Assembly: GCF_017377735.1 (NCBI RefSeq) | Contig: NZ_JAFVMH010000002.1 | Span: 682,001 to 746,000 of the forward strand | From: Acetobacter garciniae | GTDB taxonomy: Bacteria; Pseudomonadota; Alphaproteobacteria; Acetobacterales; Acetobacteraceae | Reading direction: 5' to 3' | Length of the DNA: 64,000 nucleotides | Part shown: positions 53,921 through 62,887 of the stretch, piece by piece | Numbering within the stretch: position 1 is the stretch's first letter | Layout: each line of letters starts with the position of its first letter | The notes under the pieces: model-generated | The model's database searches: none | Seen by the model: the letters and a program-made list of their open reading frames with translations, nothing else | What the model was told of the DNA's origin: nothing | Made by a program: the position numbers and the translations under genes

Positions 53921-55981
53921 TCAGCCTTCGATCTGGCTGAAATCGGCGATCAGCCGCATCATCCGTACGAGGCGGGAGAGCAGTTTCAGCCTGTTCAGCC
54001 GCAAGGCAGGTTCTGGCGCGTTGACGGTCACCTGTTCGAAAAAGCTGTCCAGTTCCGGGCGCAGGCTTGCGGCCTCGCGCATGGCATCGGTAAAGCGTTC
54101 TTCGGCAAAGGCGGCTTCCACCGTCGTTTCCACCCGCTCCAGCGCTGCGAACAGGGCGCGTTCTTCGGATTGCTGGAACAGGGCGGGGTCGGGCGTGCCT
54201 TCGTGCGGGCCGTCTTTCTTGTCTTCTATGCGCAGGATGTTGGCCGCGCGCCGTGTGGCAGCCAGCAGGTTCTTACCGTCTTCGGTCTCCAGCATGGCTT
54301 GCAGGGCCTGTGCACGGGCCAGAAGCCGCACGATGTCGGTATCGGTATTGCCGACCGAAATCGCGGCCAGGCAGTCATGCCGAGCCCCCTCCGCGCGAAG
54401 CTGCACGCGCAGGCGTTCGGCCATGAACTGCGGCAGCAGGTCCAGGTCCGGGGCGTCGCGCAGGTCGGCGGGCAGAGCTTCGGCCGCCAGCGTGAACAGC
54501 TTGACCAGGTCCAGCCGCAGCCCGTTTTCGCGGATCAGGCGGATAATGCCTAGGGCGGCGCGGCGCAGGCCGAACGGATCGCCCGAACCCGAAGGTTTTT
54601 CACCTGCCGCAAAAAACGCGCACAGCATGTCCAGCCGGTCGGCCAGCCCCAGCACGACGGAAACCGGGGCCGTGGGCACCCCATCCCCCGGGCCGCGCGG
54701 CGTGTATTGTTCGCGCACCGCCTGGGCGACGGCTGGGCTTTCTCCGTCATGCGTGGCGTAATACCCGCCCATGAGCCCCTGCAATTCGGGGAATTCGCCC
54801 ACCATGCCGGCGGTCAGATCGGCCTTGCTCAGCAGGGCGGCGCGTTCGCATTCGGCAACGGGTGCCCCCACCATGGGGGCCAGAAGGCCCGCCAGACGCG
54901 TGATGCGGCGCGTGCGCTCACCCAGTGAGCCAAGCCTGGCGTGGAAGGTCACGGCATCCAGCAGGCCCAGGCGGGATTGAAGGCTCTGCTTGCGGTCCAG
55001 ATCCCAGAAATGGCGGGCATCGGCAAAGCGGGCGCGCAGCACACGTTCGTTCCCCGTCACGATCAGCGTGCCATCGTCCGTGGGGGCGATATTGGCGACA
55101 AAGGCAAAGCGGGGTGCGGGAGAGCCATCGCTGTTGCGCAGGGCGAAGTAGCGCTGGTTGACGCGCATGGATACCTGCATGACCTCAGGCGGCAGGTCCA
55201 TGAACACGGTGTCGATCCGGCCCAGGAAGGGAACGGGCCATTCCACCAGCCCTGCGACTTCATCCACCAGCCCCGCATCGGGGACGACAGACAGCCCTTC
55301 GGACGTGGCCAGGGCGTTCAGCCCTTCCGTAATGCTCTGGCGGCGTTCGGCCGCATCCACCATGACATGGCGGGCTTGCAGGGTTTCCACCCAGTTGGCC
55401 ACACCGCTGACCGCGACCGGCCCGGGGTTGAGGAAACGGTGCCCTTCCGTCAGCCCGGCTGCTTCAAGACCGTGGCCGTTATCCTCCCCGTGCGCGAGGG
55501 AGAAGGGAACAACCTCCCCATCCAGCAGGCACAGGATCCGGCGCAGCGGGCGCACCCAGGTAAAGGCGCTGCCCACGCCCCAGCGCATGGATTTGGGCCA
55601 CGGAAAATGGCGCAGCAGATCGGGCAGGCAGGCCGCGATATGCGCGCGGGCACTCAGCGCGGGTTCGTCGCGTTCAAGCAGCCAGAAACCGTTGCTGAGC
55701 ACGAGCGCATCCCGCGTGACGCCATGCTTGCGCGTGAAGCCTTCAAGCGCCTTGTCGGGCGCACCCTCACGCGGGCCGCGTTCGGAAATGGTGCGGCCCG
55801 GCACTTCATGCGTGACGGTGAAGGACGCAGCGATCCGGCGCGGGCCGGTATAGGCCACGCCATGGGTGGGGCTCAGCGGGGCCACGGCATCGCCCAGCAG
55901 GCGGAGCAGGGTTTCACCCCCCTGCTGCTGCATGCGGGCGGGGATTTCTTCGCAGAACAGTTCAATCAGCAATTCGGGCAT
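53921..55981 (-). CDS. glyS: Glycine-tRNA ligase beta subunit
   Basis: A 686-residue subunit of the heterotetrameric (alpha2beta2) bacterial-type glycyl-tRNA synthetase, with tRNA-binding roles. It begins MPELLIELFCEEIPARM and shows the family features (FVANIAPTDDG, KADLTAGMVGEFPELQGLMGGYYA). The C-terminal anticodon-binding-like helical domain follows. ATG 55981 was chosen because the family starts with PELLIE. It follows glyQ after 4 bases and is cotranscribed. Confidence 0.97.
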   Translation of the reverse strand: MPELLIELFCEEIPARMQQQGGETLLRLLGDAVAPLSPTHGVAYTGPRRIAASFTVTHEVPGRTISERGPREGAPDKALEGFTRKHGVTRDALVLSNGFWLLERDEPALSARAHIAACLPDLLRHFPWPKSMRWGVGSAFTWVRPLRRILCLLDGEVVPFSLAHGEDNGHGLEAAGLTEGHRFLNPGPVAVSGVANWVETLQARHVMVDAAERRQSITEGLNALATSEGLSVVPDAGLVDEVAGLVEWPVPFLGRIDTVFMDLPPEVMQVSMRVNQRYFALRNSDGSPAPRFAFVANIAPTDDGTLIVTGNERVLRARFADARHFWDLDRKQSLQSRLGLLDAVTFHARLGSLGERTRRITRLAGLLAPMVGAPVAECERAALLSKADLTAGMVGEFPELQGLMGGYYATHDGESPAVAQAVREQYTPRGPGDGVPTAPVSVVLGLADRLDMLCAFFAAGEKPSGSGDPFGLRRAALGIIRLIRENGLRLDLVKLFTLAAEALPADLRDAPDLDLLPQFMAERLRVQLRAEGARHDCLAAISVGNTDTDIVRLLARAQALQAMLETEDGKNLLAATRRAANILRIEDKKDGPHEGTPDPALFQQSEERALFAALERVETTVEAAFAEERFTDAMREAASLRPELDSFFEQVTVNAPEPALRLNRLKLLSRLVRMMRLIADFSQIEG

Positions 55982-55985
55982 GGTG

Positions 55986-56870
55986 TTATTGGTCCTCGCC
56001 AGCCAGCCAGGTTTCGCAGCACAGTTTCGCCAGTGTGCGCACGCGACCGATATAGGCCGCGCGTTCGCTGACACTGATGACACCGCGCGCATCCAGCAGG
56101 TTGAACAGGTGGCTGGCCTTCAGGCACTGGTCGTAGGCCGGCTGGGCCACCCCGGCTTCGGCCAGGGCAACGCTTTCCTTTTCTGCATCCTTGAAGTGCT
56201 GGAGCAGGATGGCCGTGTCGGTCAGTTCGAAATTATGGCGCGAATAGTCCTTTTCGGCGCGTAGGAACACGTCCCCATAGGTCAGGCCCGCACCGTTGAA
56301 GTCCAGGTCATAGACATTTTCAACGCCCTGCACATACATGGCCAGCCGTTCCAGCCCGTATGTCAGTTCGGTCGATGGCACGCTGACAGGAATGCCGCCC
56401 ACCTGCTGGAAATAGGTGAACTGCGTCACTTCCATGCCGTCGCACCAGACCTCCCACCCCAGGCCCCAGGCCCCGATGGTGGGGTTTTCCCAGTCATCCT
56501 CGACAAAGCGGATATCGTGGCGTTCGGGGTCGATGCCGATGGCGCGGTAGCTGTCGAGCAGCAGTTTCTGGCTTTCCTCCGGCGTGGGTTTGAGTAGCAC
56601 CTGATACTGGTAGTAATGTTGCAGGCGGTTCGGGTTTTCGCCGTAGCGCCCGTCGGACGGGCGGCGGCAGGGCTGCACGTAGGCCGCCCGCCACGGCCGG
56701 TTGCCAAGGGCGCGCAGGGTCGTGTGCGGCGAAAGCGTGCCCGCGCCGATTTCCTGATCGTAGGGCTGGAGGATAGCGCAACCCTGTTTCGACCAGAACT
56801 GGTGCAGGGTCAGGATCAGGTCCTGGAAGGAAAGAGGTCGCTCTGTCGGGCGGGGAGACGCCGGGTCCAT
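55986..56870 (-). CDS. glyQ: Glycine-tRNA ligase alpha subunit
   Basis: A 294-residue class II synthetase catalytic subunit that charges tRNA-Gly. Motifs are [27 protein letters not shown], the motif 2 region ([29 protein letters not shown]), [18 protein letters not shown], and [21 protein letters not shown] 56870 was chosen for the family start position. It leads the glyQS operon. Confidence 0.98.
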   Translation of the reverse strand: MDPASPRPTERPLSFQDLILTLHQFWSKQGCAILQPYDQEIGAGTLSPHTTLRALGNRPWRAAYVQPCRRPSDGRYGENPNRLQHYYQYQVLLKPTPEESQKLLLDSYRAIGIDPERHDIRFVEDDWENPTIGAWGLGWEVWCDGMEVTQFTYFQQVGGIPVSVPSTELTYGLERLAMYVQGVENVYDLDFNGAGLTYGDVFLRAEKDYSRHNFELTDTAILLQHFKDAEKESVALAEAGVAQPAYDQCLKASHLFNLLDARGVISVSERAAYIGRVRTLAKLCCETWLAGEDQ

Positions 56871-57177
56871 GATCGGGATGAAACTCCGCAAATTAGACTG
56901 ATATCGGATGCGTGGCTGGCACGCGGCGGCACACCATACGCTCCCCCGCCCCGAACAGGAAGAGAGGGCAGGCCCGCGCCGTGCGCTCCGGTCTTCTTGC
57001 GGCACCTCCATGGCAGGGGCGGGAAGGGGGGCTTGCGACGGGCACCACGGCGTAATCTTGGGCAATGGCGCGGGTCGTGCCCCTTGTAACGCCCTTGTGT
57101 CCTTGCCACATCTTGGTCAAGGTATGCTGCTACGTACTGCGCAGCACAGCAGCCCGTCGCGGGCAGGAAGGGATGGA
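56871..57177. other. Intergenic region between divergent glyQ and the DUF2076 gene
   Basis: This 307-base gap has no gene. It must hold the promoters of both neighbours. A possible -10 (TATGCT, 57123-57128) precedes the DUF2076 gene, but no good -35 at normal spacing was found. No tRNA, T-box or other RNA structure is evident. Confidence 0.5.
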
Positions 57178-57921
57178 ATGACCAACGAGGAACGCGATCT
57201 TATCGAGAAATTCTTTGCCCGTGTGGGTGGTTCGCCCCAGGGTTTTGGCAGCGTGCCCGGCACGCAGCCCGCCCTGTCACCGATCGATCCGCAGGCTGAC
57301 CAGTTGATTGCGCAGGGTTTCCAGAAATATCCCGAAGCCCGTTACCGCATTACCCAGATGGCGGTCGTGCAGGAAGCAGCCCTCGTGCAGGCGCAGAATC
57401 GCATCCAGCAGTTGCAGGCCCAGCTTCAGCAGGCGCAGCAGGCCTTGCAGGCGGCCCAGCAGCAGGGCGGGCAGAAATCGGGCGGGTTCTTTGGCGGCCT
57501 GTTCGGCGGCGGCCAGCAGCCCCAGGCGGCCCCGCAGGCAGCGCCCCCTCCGGGTTGGGGTGGCGCACCGGCACCGGGTTACCAGCCCCAGCCCATGCCT
57601 TACGGCATGCGCCCGTCCATGTTCCAGGGCGGATCGGGTTTTCTGGGTGGCGCGCTGAGCACGGCCACGGGTGTGGCGGGCGGCATGCTGGCCGCCAATG
57701 CGCTGAGCAGCCTTTTCAGCGGTTCGCATGAAAGTGCCGGCGGCTTTGGGGCCGGGCAGGGTGGTGAGACCATCATCAACAACAATTATGGCGATGGCGC
57801 TTCCGCAGACCCGTTCGGCGGGGCGGGCACGACGGCGGACCAGGATTTCAGCACTGGTGGTGATGCGGGCGGCGATTTCGGTGGTGGTGACTGGGGTGGT
57901 GGGGACGATCAGAGCTTCTGA
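57178..57921 (+). CDS. DUF2076 domain-containing protein
   Basis: A 247-residue protein. The N-terminus (MTNEERDLIEKFFARVG ... DQLIAQGFQKYPEARYRITQMAVVQEAALVQAQNRIQQLQAQL) is the DUF2076 start with a Gln-rich coiled coil. The rest is Gly/Gln/Pro-rich (FGGLFGGGQQPQ), holds a hydrophobic Ala/Gly stretch (GFLGGALSTATGVAGGMLAANAL) and ends in NNNYGDG and acidic Gly/Asp-rich residues. Function is unknown. ATG 57178 with an AGGAAGGGA site was chosen. A terminator follows 28 bases past the stop. Confidence 0.85.
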   Translation: MTNEERDLIEKFFARVGGSPQGFGSVPGTQPALSPIDPQADQLIAQGFQKYPEARYRITQMAVVQEAALVQAQNRIQQLQAQLQQAQQALQAAQQQGGQKSGGFFGGLFGGGQQPQAAPQAAPPPGWGGAPAPGYQPQPMPYGMRPSMFQGGSGFLGGALSTATGVAGGMLAANALSSLFSGSHESAGGFGAGQGGETIINNNYGDGASADPFGGAGTTADQDFSTGGDAGGDFGGGDWGGGDDQSF

Positions 57922-57948
57922 CACTTCAGGCCAGACAGTCCTATGACG

Positions 57949-57981
57949 AAAAGGGGTGGCACACTGTGCCGCCCCTTTTTT
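57949..57981 (+). terminator. Terminator after the DUF2076 gene
   Basis: AAAAGGGGTGGCACA pairs with TGCCGCCCCTTTTTT around a 3-base loop (one mismatch), giving a GC-rich stem and a T-run. Confidence 0.92.
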
Positions 57982-58130
57982 GTTGTGCGCGCGGACCGCC
58001 TATAATTCCGTTTTGGCGCAGCAGCACCCGGTCACGGGCATAATACTGGCGTGGCCGGGCAGTACCCCTGCTTGAGGCGTGGGCTGTTCAAACTGTTTTC
58101 GGGACGGAAGGAGCCAGGCCGGAGGCCGCT

Positions 58131-58676
58131 TCAGGACTGGCCGGTCGTGTCCGGTTCGTCGGCCGACATGGACTGGACAAGCTCCAGCACCTTCTGGCGC
58201 AACGCGGGCTGGCGGATACGGTAATAGGCCCGCACCAGTTCCAGCGTTTCCTTCTTGCCCAGAAGCGTTTGATCCTCATTCGTAACTGGCGGGCGCGGTG
58301 CTGCCGTCGCTGGGGCGAAGGGTTTGCGCGTGTCGGAAAAACCGCCAAAAGCCGGGGATGGCGGGGGAATTTGCAGCGCTCCCGCACTGTCGGGCTGGGC
58401 TTGCGGGGGCAGCATGTCGTCGAAAAAAAAGCTGATCGGCACATCCAGGACGGTCGCGATGTCATAGAGCCGCGAAGCCCCTACCCGGTTTGCCCCGCGT
58501 TCGTATTTCTGGATCTGCTGAAAGGTGACACCCAGCGCTTCGCCCAGTTTCTCCTGCGACAGCCCCAGCAATGTCCTGCGCAGGCGAATGCGTTTGCCCA
58601 CATGGGCGTCAATGGCGCTGGCATGGGACGAACCAATCGTGACGTTCTCGGTAAGGCGGGTTTCTGTTGGTGTCAC
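58131..58676 (-). CDS. XRE-family transcriptional regulator (HTH)
   Basis: A 181-residue regulator. The HTH region (VGKRIRLRRTLLGLSQEKLGEALGVTFQQIQKYERGANRVGASRLYDIATVLDVPISFFFDD) is very like PraR-type regulators found next to lnt and metK in rhizobia. A Pro-rich linker leads to a helical tail (KKETLELVRAYYRIRQPALRQKVLELVQSM). GTG 58676 was chosen with a GGGGAAAG site, because a TATAAT lies at 58741-58736 (minus strand) and would put transcription inside a longer version starting at ATG 58760. It is downstream of lnt. Confidence 0.85.
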   Translation of the reverse strand: MTPTETRLTENVTIGSSHASAIDAHVGKRIRLRRTLLGLSQEKLGEALGVTFQQIQKYERGANRVGASRLYDIATVLDVPISFFFDDMLPPQAQPDSAGALQIPPPSPAFGGFSDTRKPFAPATAAPRPPVTNEDQTLLGKKETLELVRAYYRIRQPALRQKVLELVQSMSADEPDTTGQS

Positions 58677-58735
58677 GCTAGAGCTTTCCCCAACACGAGA
58701 AAAAGGAAGAGAGCGGCCCAACTCGGCAGGCGCAG

Positions 58736-58741
58736 GATTAT
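58736..58741 (-). promoter_or_regulatory. -10 element (TATAAT) of the HTH regulator gene
   Basis: A perfect TATAAT on the minus strand lies about 60 bases before GTG 58676. No clear -35 was found at 17 bases; the call depends on the -10 alone. Confidence 0.45.
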
Positions 58742-58847
58742 AGGGCGCGCCGCAGATCATGCGCTAGTGACTTCTGCTGGACGCCAGATGAACGATTGTT
58801 TAGGTAACGGGTTGCACACCCGCTTGCCAGCCTGCCGCCCGCACCTG

Positions 58848-60725
58848 TTACGCGGGCTTTCGCCGCCGTGCCGCAACACCTGCCAGCAGGCCCACAAGCA
58901 CGCTGAGCCCCAGTGGAATCGCCTGGCCGAAATGGCTGAACAGGGGCGGGGCAAGTGGCGCGGGCAGGGGCACGACCAGTACTGCCGCGTGCCCCCATCC
59001 CGCCCGCGCCAGCCTATGGCCCCTGCCGTCATAAGCGGCGGAAATGCCCGTATTGGCGGCGCGTGCCACGGGCAGGCCTTCCTCCACCGCGCGCAGGCGC
59101 ACCGATGCCAGGTGCTGGCGTGGCCCGGCACTGTCGCCGAACCAGCCGTCATTCGTCACATTGGCCAGCCAGCGGGGCCGGTCGGCGCGGTCGATGATCT
59201 CGCCCGAGAAAATGACCTCGTAACAGATCAGCGGTCCCACGGCGGGAATACCTGCCAGGTGCCAGGTTCGCGGTCCGGGCCCAGCCGCCATGCCGCCCTG
59301 GGGCACGATCTGCAACGGTATGAACGGCGGCTGGTATTCACCGAAAGGAACAAGCCTTGCCTTGTCGTACACGGCCTCCACCGCACCATCGGGGGCCAGG
59401 GCAAGGACGGAGTTGCGATAACGCTCATCCTCATCGGCCCGCAATGCGCCGATCAGCCCCGCATCGGCCGGGTTGGCCCATTCCATGATGACCTGCCGTG
59501 CACGGGGGCTGTCCTGCAACAGCGTGTAGCCGGGGAAAGAGGTCTCGGGCCACAAAAAGACGATGGGCCTGTAATGCCCGGCTGTATCCATCTGTGCTGT
59601 GCCACCCTGGCCGGGAGGGACTTGTCCAGCAGGCGGTTGCCCAATAGGCGGTTGTCCGGGAGACGGTTGTCCAGCGGGTGCTTGGGAAGCGGCAGACTGC
59701 TGTGCGGGGGAGGGAGCAGGTTGGCGTTGTTCCGGCGCTGCCTGCCCGGTTCCTGCGCCCGTTGGGGGCGGGGCTGCGGCAAGCTGTTCCGTAGCGATGG
59801 GGCTTGCGGCAGGGGCCTGCGCATTCGCCCCCGTCAAGGGCATGGCCTGCGCGTTCTGGATCGCCTGGGCGTCATGCACGCCCTGGGCCGTCAGGCGAAG
59901 GTAGCGTTCGAAGATTTCACGCGGGTTCTGGCGGCCCATTTTTTCGGTTTCGGGCACGTTGCCCTGTACGATCACGGTAATCGGCCCGTTCTCGCCCACG
60001 GGCGTGACCGTGTAAAACCGCGCAGCCCCCGCCCCGATCCAGGCCAGCGCGAAAAATGCGCCCCCCAGCAGTACGAACGCGCGCTGCCGGGCGGAATAGC
60101 GGGGTGCTTCGGTGCCATGACGTGGGCCGTCCACAATTGCTGCGCCACACAGGCTTGCCAGCAGAACAACGACAAGCGTCATCCCGTCCTCTCCGATCCA
60201 GGCGGCGGGCTGGATCAGGATATCGCCCGCAAGGCCCGGAATGGCCAGGCAACTGCCCAATGCGTTCCATGTAAACCCGCTGAAGAGGAAGGTGCGGCTC
60301 ATATCCGCGATCGTCCAGGCGGCGGCGAAAAAGGCCAGCCGACCCAGGCCGGGGCGCACCAGCAGGCTGAGCATGGCGGGCACGGCCACTGTCGGGGCCA
60401 GAATGAGCGCGCAGCCGATGGAGGGAAAAGGCACGAACCACCAGAACTCGGCCGCGCGCACCATGACGGCGTTGACAAGCCAGTACAAGCCCGTGGCGTA
60501 GAACCCGAACCCGAACAAAGCCCCCGCCCATGCCGCGCGCCGCCAGCTTGTGGCAGCGTTCAGGTACCGGCCCAGCAGCCCGAATGTCAAAAGCAGGACC
60601 GGCAGCACATGCAACGGCGGCAGGGCCAGCGCGCTCAGCGCCCCCAGCCCCAGCATATACACGGCAAAACGCAGGCGTTGAGGTATGCTGCGCCGGTAAC
60701 GGGCAAGAAATGTCTGCACGGTCAT
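58848..60725 (-). CDS. lnt: Apolipoprotein N-acyltransferase with long Pro/Gln insertion
   Basis: A 625-residue inner-membrane enzyme that N-acylates lipoproteins; E. coli Lnt has 512. The N-terminal membrane helices lead to a nitrilase domain with the triad Glu in LWPETSFP, Lys in YDKARLVPFGEY and Cys in ICYEVIF. Between the first nitrilase strand (VIVQGNVPE, ~250) and the Glu motif (~390) sits about 95 residues of Ala/Gln/Pro low complexity (QPPIGQPPAGQVPPGQ). A further membrane segment ends the protein. The HTH regulator is downstream, as in rhizobia. Two lipoproteins in this window may be its substrates. Confidence 0.95.
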   Translation of the reverse strand: MTVQTFLARYRRSIPQRLRFAVYMLGLGALSALALPPLHVLPVLLLTFGLLGRYLNAATSWRRAAWAGALFGFGFYATGLYWLVNAVMVRAAEFWWFVPFPSIGCALILAPTVAVPAMLSLLVRPGLGRLAFFAAAWTIADMSRTFLFSGFTWNALGSCLAIPGLAGDILIQPAAWIGEDGMTLVVVLLASLCGAAIVDGPRHGTEAPRYSARQRAFVLLGGAFFALAWIGAGAARFYTVTPVGENGPITVIVQGNVPETEKMGRQNPREIFERYLRLTAQGVHDAQAIQNAQAMPLTGANAQAPAASPIATEQLAAAPPPTGAGTGQAAPEQRQPAPSPAQQSAASQAPAGQPSPGQPPIGQPPAGQVPPGQGGTAQMDTAGHYRPIVFLWPETSFPGYTLLQDSPRARQVIMEWANPADAGLIGALRADEDERYRNSVLALAPDGAVEAVYDKARLVPFGEYQPPFIPLQIVPQGGMAAGPGPRTWHLAGIPAVGPLICYEVIFSGEIIDRADRPRWLANVTNDGWFGDSAGPRQHLASVRLRAVEEGLPVARAANTGISAAYDGRGHRLARAGWGHAAVLVVPLPAPLAPPLFSHFGQAIPLGLSVLVGLLAGVAARRRKPA

Positions 60726-60841
60726 AAGGGTGCGTTCAGCACGCTGCCCCGCTGTTCAGCCACCCCGCAGGGGCTTGCGCCAGGCCGGACGCGGGCCAGT
60801 ATGTCCGCGCAGCCAGGAACGGAGTGGCTGCATGGACAGGA

Positions 60842-61690
60842 TCAGTCCAGCGCGTCACGCAGCCTGCGTTCGTAATGGCGGTAGTATTTGTCGGCCAGCA
60901 ATTCGCTCTTGACCAGAATGGCCACATCCGTGGTGTTGAACTGCGGGTCGATAACCGCGCCATCCCCCACATAGCCGCCCAGGCGCAGATAGCCCTTGAT
61001 CAACGGCGGCAGGCCCGCAAGGCATTTGCGCACGTTCAGCGCATGCGGGTCGGTGCGCAGCATTTCCACCCGGTGGCTTTCCAGGGCGCGCACCCGCAGG
61101 GCCGGGGGGGCCAGGTGGTTGTGGTAGAGATAGGTCAGCTCGTCCGCTATGCGGTCGGGGTCCGTGCCAGGCAGGCTGGCGCAGCCGAACAGCAGGTCGA
61201 TCCGGTGCAGGAAGATGTAGGAGGCAATGCCCCGCCACAAAAGCTGCATGGCCGTGCGACCGCGATAGTTCTTGTCCACGCAGGACCGGCCGACTTCAAG
61301 CAGCTTGCCGGGAAATTCCTGCAAGGGGGTGATATCGTATTCGCTCGAGGAATAGAACCGGCCGATCTTGGCTGCGGCCTCGCTCTGGACCAGGCGATAG
61401 GTGCCGACCACGCCGCGCGCGTCCGAGGCAATGGCGTTGTCGATAACCAGCAGGTGGTCCGCCACGGCATCGAATTCATCGATATCGCGTTTCAGCAGCC
61501 GGGCTTCGGGGTTGCCGGTGGCCCCCATTTCCTCATAGAACACGCGGTAGCGCAGGGCTTGTGCGGCATCGCGCTCGTCATCCGTGGCGGCTATGCGCAC
61601 ACTCAGGCTGCCGCCGCGCAGTTCGGGGAAAATGGTGCGGTCCAGGTCCAGGGTCGACAGTCCGCCCCCGCTGGCGCGTGCGGAACTCAT
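60842..61690 (-). CDS. olsB: L-ornithine N(alpha)-acyltransferase OlsB
   Basis: A 282-residue GNAT-like enzyme making lyso-ornithine lipid from ornithine and 3-hydroxyacyl-ACP. The family pattern is seen in ALRYRVFYEEMGA, RDIDEFDAVADHLLVID, VVGTYRLV and LLEVGRSCVDKNYRGRTAMQLLWRGIASY, with a C-terminal PPLIKGYLRLGGYVGDGAVIDPQFNTTDVAILV. Ornithine lipids are common in acetic acid bacteria. It overlaps the Fur-family gene by 4 bases (ATGA) on the same strand and is translated after it. Confidence 0.9.
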   Translation of the reverse strand: MSSARASGGGLSTLDLDRTIFPELRGGSLSVRIAATDDERDAAQALRYRVFYEEMGATGNPEARLLKRDIDEFDAVADHLLVIDNAIASDARGVVGTYRLVQSEAAAKIGRFYSSSEYDITPLQEFPGKLLEVGRSCVDKNYRGRTAMQLLWRGIASYIFLHRIDLLFGCASLPGTDPDRIADELTYLYHNHLAPPALRVRALESHRVEMLRTDPHALNVRKCLAGLPPLIKGYLRLGGYVGDGAVIDPQFNTTDVAILVKSELLADKYYRHYERRLRDALD

Positions 61691-62184
61691 GCGACGTCTC
61701 CCTTCTTGTGAACCTTGGCGACCTTCTTGCCCGCGACCCGGGCGGGGGCCTTGGCAACGGGCTGTTTTTTCCGGCCGAACAATTCCAGGCGCATGGAAAC
61801 AAATTCGAACCCGAGACGGTCCGCCAGTTTCTTCATCAGGTTTTCATGCTCCGGGTCTTCAAATTCGATTACCCTGCCGTTATCGACATCGATCAGGTGA
61901 TAGTGATGCCGACCGTGTTCGGTTGCTTCATATCGGGCCCGTCCGCCGCCAAAATCCCGCCGTTCGAGAATGCCTTTCTCTTCCAGCAGGCGGACTGTCC
62001 GGTATACCGTGGCAACGGAAATACGCGAATCAAGCACCAGGGCCCGGCGATAAAGCTCCTCGACGTCCGGGTGGTCATCCGCTTCGGACAGGACTCGGGC
62101 GATAACACGCCGCTGTCCTGTCATTTTCAGGCCGTGTTCGATACATAACTGCTCAATTCTTGACTCTGCCGCCTGTATCTTCAA
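61687..62184 (-). CDS. Fur-family transcriptional regulator (variant metal ligands)
   Basis: A 165-residue Fur-type winged helix protein. GLKMTGQRRVIARVLSEADDHPDVEELYRRA and ISVATVYRTVRLLEEKGILERRDFGGGRARYEA are the DNA-binding domain; HHYHLIDVDNGRVIEFEDPEHENLMKKLADRLGF is the dimerisation/metal region. At the usual HHDH and TNHSL sites it has HHYH and VSMRL, so two of the site-1 ligands look replaced. No CxxC zinc pairs; the C-terminus is Lys/Ala-rich. It overlaps olsB by 4 bases. It may be Fur, Mur or Irr-like; a Fur box elsewhere in the window could be its target. Confidence 0.85.
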   Translation of the reverse strand: MKIQAAESRIEQLCIEHGLKMTGQRRVIARVLSEADDHPDVEELYRRALVLDSRISVATVYRTVRLLEEKGILERRDFGGGRARYEATEHGRHHYHLIDVDNGRVIEFEDPEHENLMKKLADRLGFEFVSMRLELFGRKKQPVAKAPARVAGKKVAKVHKKGDVA

Positions 62185-62398
62185 GGTCGCAAACCCTGCC
62201 TTACGTTGCCATCTTCATGTTCATCAATTAGGTAGCCGAACTCAGAGGCGTTTGTCCAATTTTACCCTGCGGTGCCCCCATTTTCCGTACCGCAACACGC
62301 CGCCATGATCGATTTGGCCTTATGGATCATGGCTCGCCCGCTCCCCACCGCAGGGGCGCGGATTTTGAAAAGGCCTTTTGGGAGAAGGGAGTAGTCCC

Positions 62399-62704
62399 AT
62401 GCGCGATGCCGATACGCCCGGGCCTGCACCGCAACGGGATGCGGGTTGCGCAACCGCAGCACCCGACATGCCGGTTCTGGATATCACGCGTGAGAACTGT
62501 CCCATGACATTCGTGCGCACGCGCCTTGCACTGGACAGGCTACCCCCCGGTGGCATGCTGGCCGTGCGGCTGAAGGGGGATGAACCCCACCGCAATGTCA
62601 GCCGTTCCGTGCGCGCGCTGGGGCATGAGATCATGGCCGATACGGCCCAGTCCGATGGCAGCGTAATGCTGAACATTCGCAAGGCTTGCGACCCGGGCGC
62701 GTAA
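62399..62704 (+). CDS. TusA-family sulfurtransferase-like protein
   Basis: A 101-residue protein. The core (VLDITRENCPMTFVRTRLALDRLPPGGMLAVRLKGDEPHRNVSRSVRALGHEI) has the TusA fold, with the persulfide-carrying Cys in the ENCPM motif. About 30 extra residues precede it. TusA-type proteins relay sulfur to tRNA thiolation or molybdenum cofactor pathways. GGAGAAGGGA before ATG 62399 supports the start; a TTG at 62378 is less likely. The gap 62185-62398 has no other clear feature. Confidence 0.8.
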   Translation: MRDADTPGPAPQRDAGCATAAPDMPVLDITRENCPMTFVRTRLALDRLPPGGMLAVRLKGDEPHRNVSRSVRALGHEIMADTAQSDGSVMLNIRKACDPGA

Positions 62705-62827
62705 CAGACGATCCGTGTCAGGCCACAGGCAGGCTTTGTCGGACCCGGTTTCCCCCAGCGCGAACAGGGCCGGGCAACAGGGCGGGCGCAAGAAAGCCAG
62801 AGCGGATAAGCCTTGCCAGAAAAACAG

Positions 62828-62861
62828 AACGGCCCGCCCGGAATGAACCGGGCGGGCCGTT
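62828..62861 (-). terminator. Terminator for rho (minus strand)
   Basis: AACGGCCCGCCCGG (62828-62841) pairs perfectly with CCGGGCGGGCCGTT (62848-62861) over a 6-base loop. On the minus strand it is followed by CTGTTTTTC, a T-run, about 26 bases past the rho stop. Confidence 0.92.
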
Positions 62862-62887
62862 TGCGCAAATACCGGGCCGTTCAGGGC

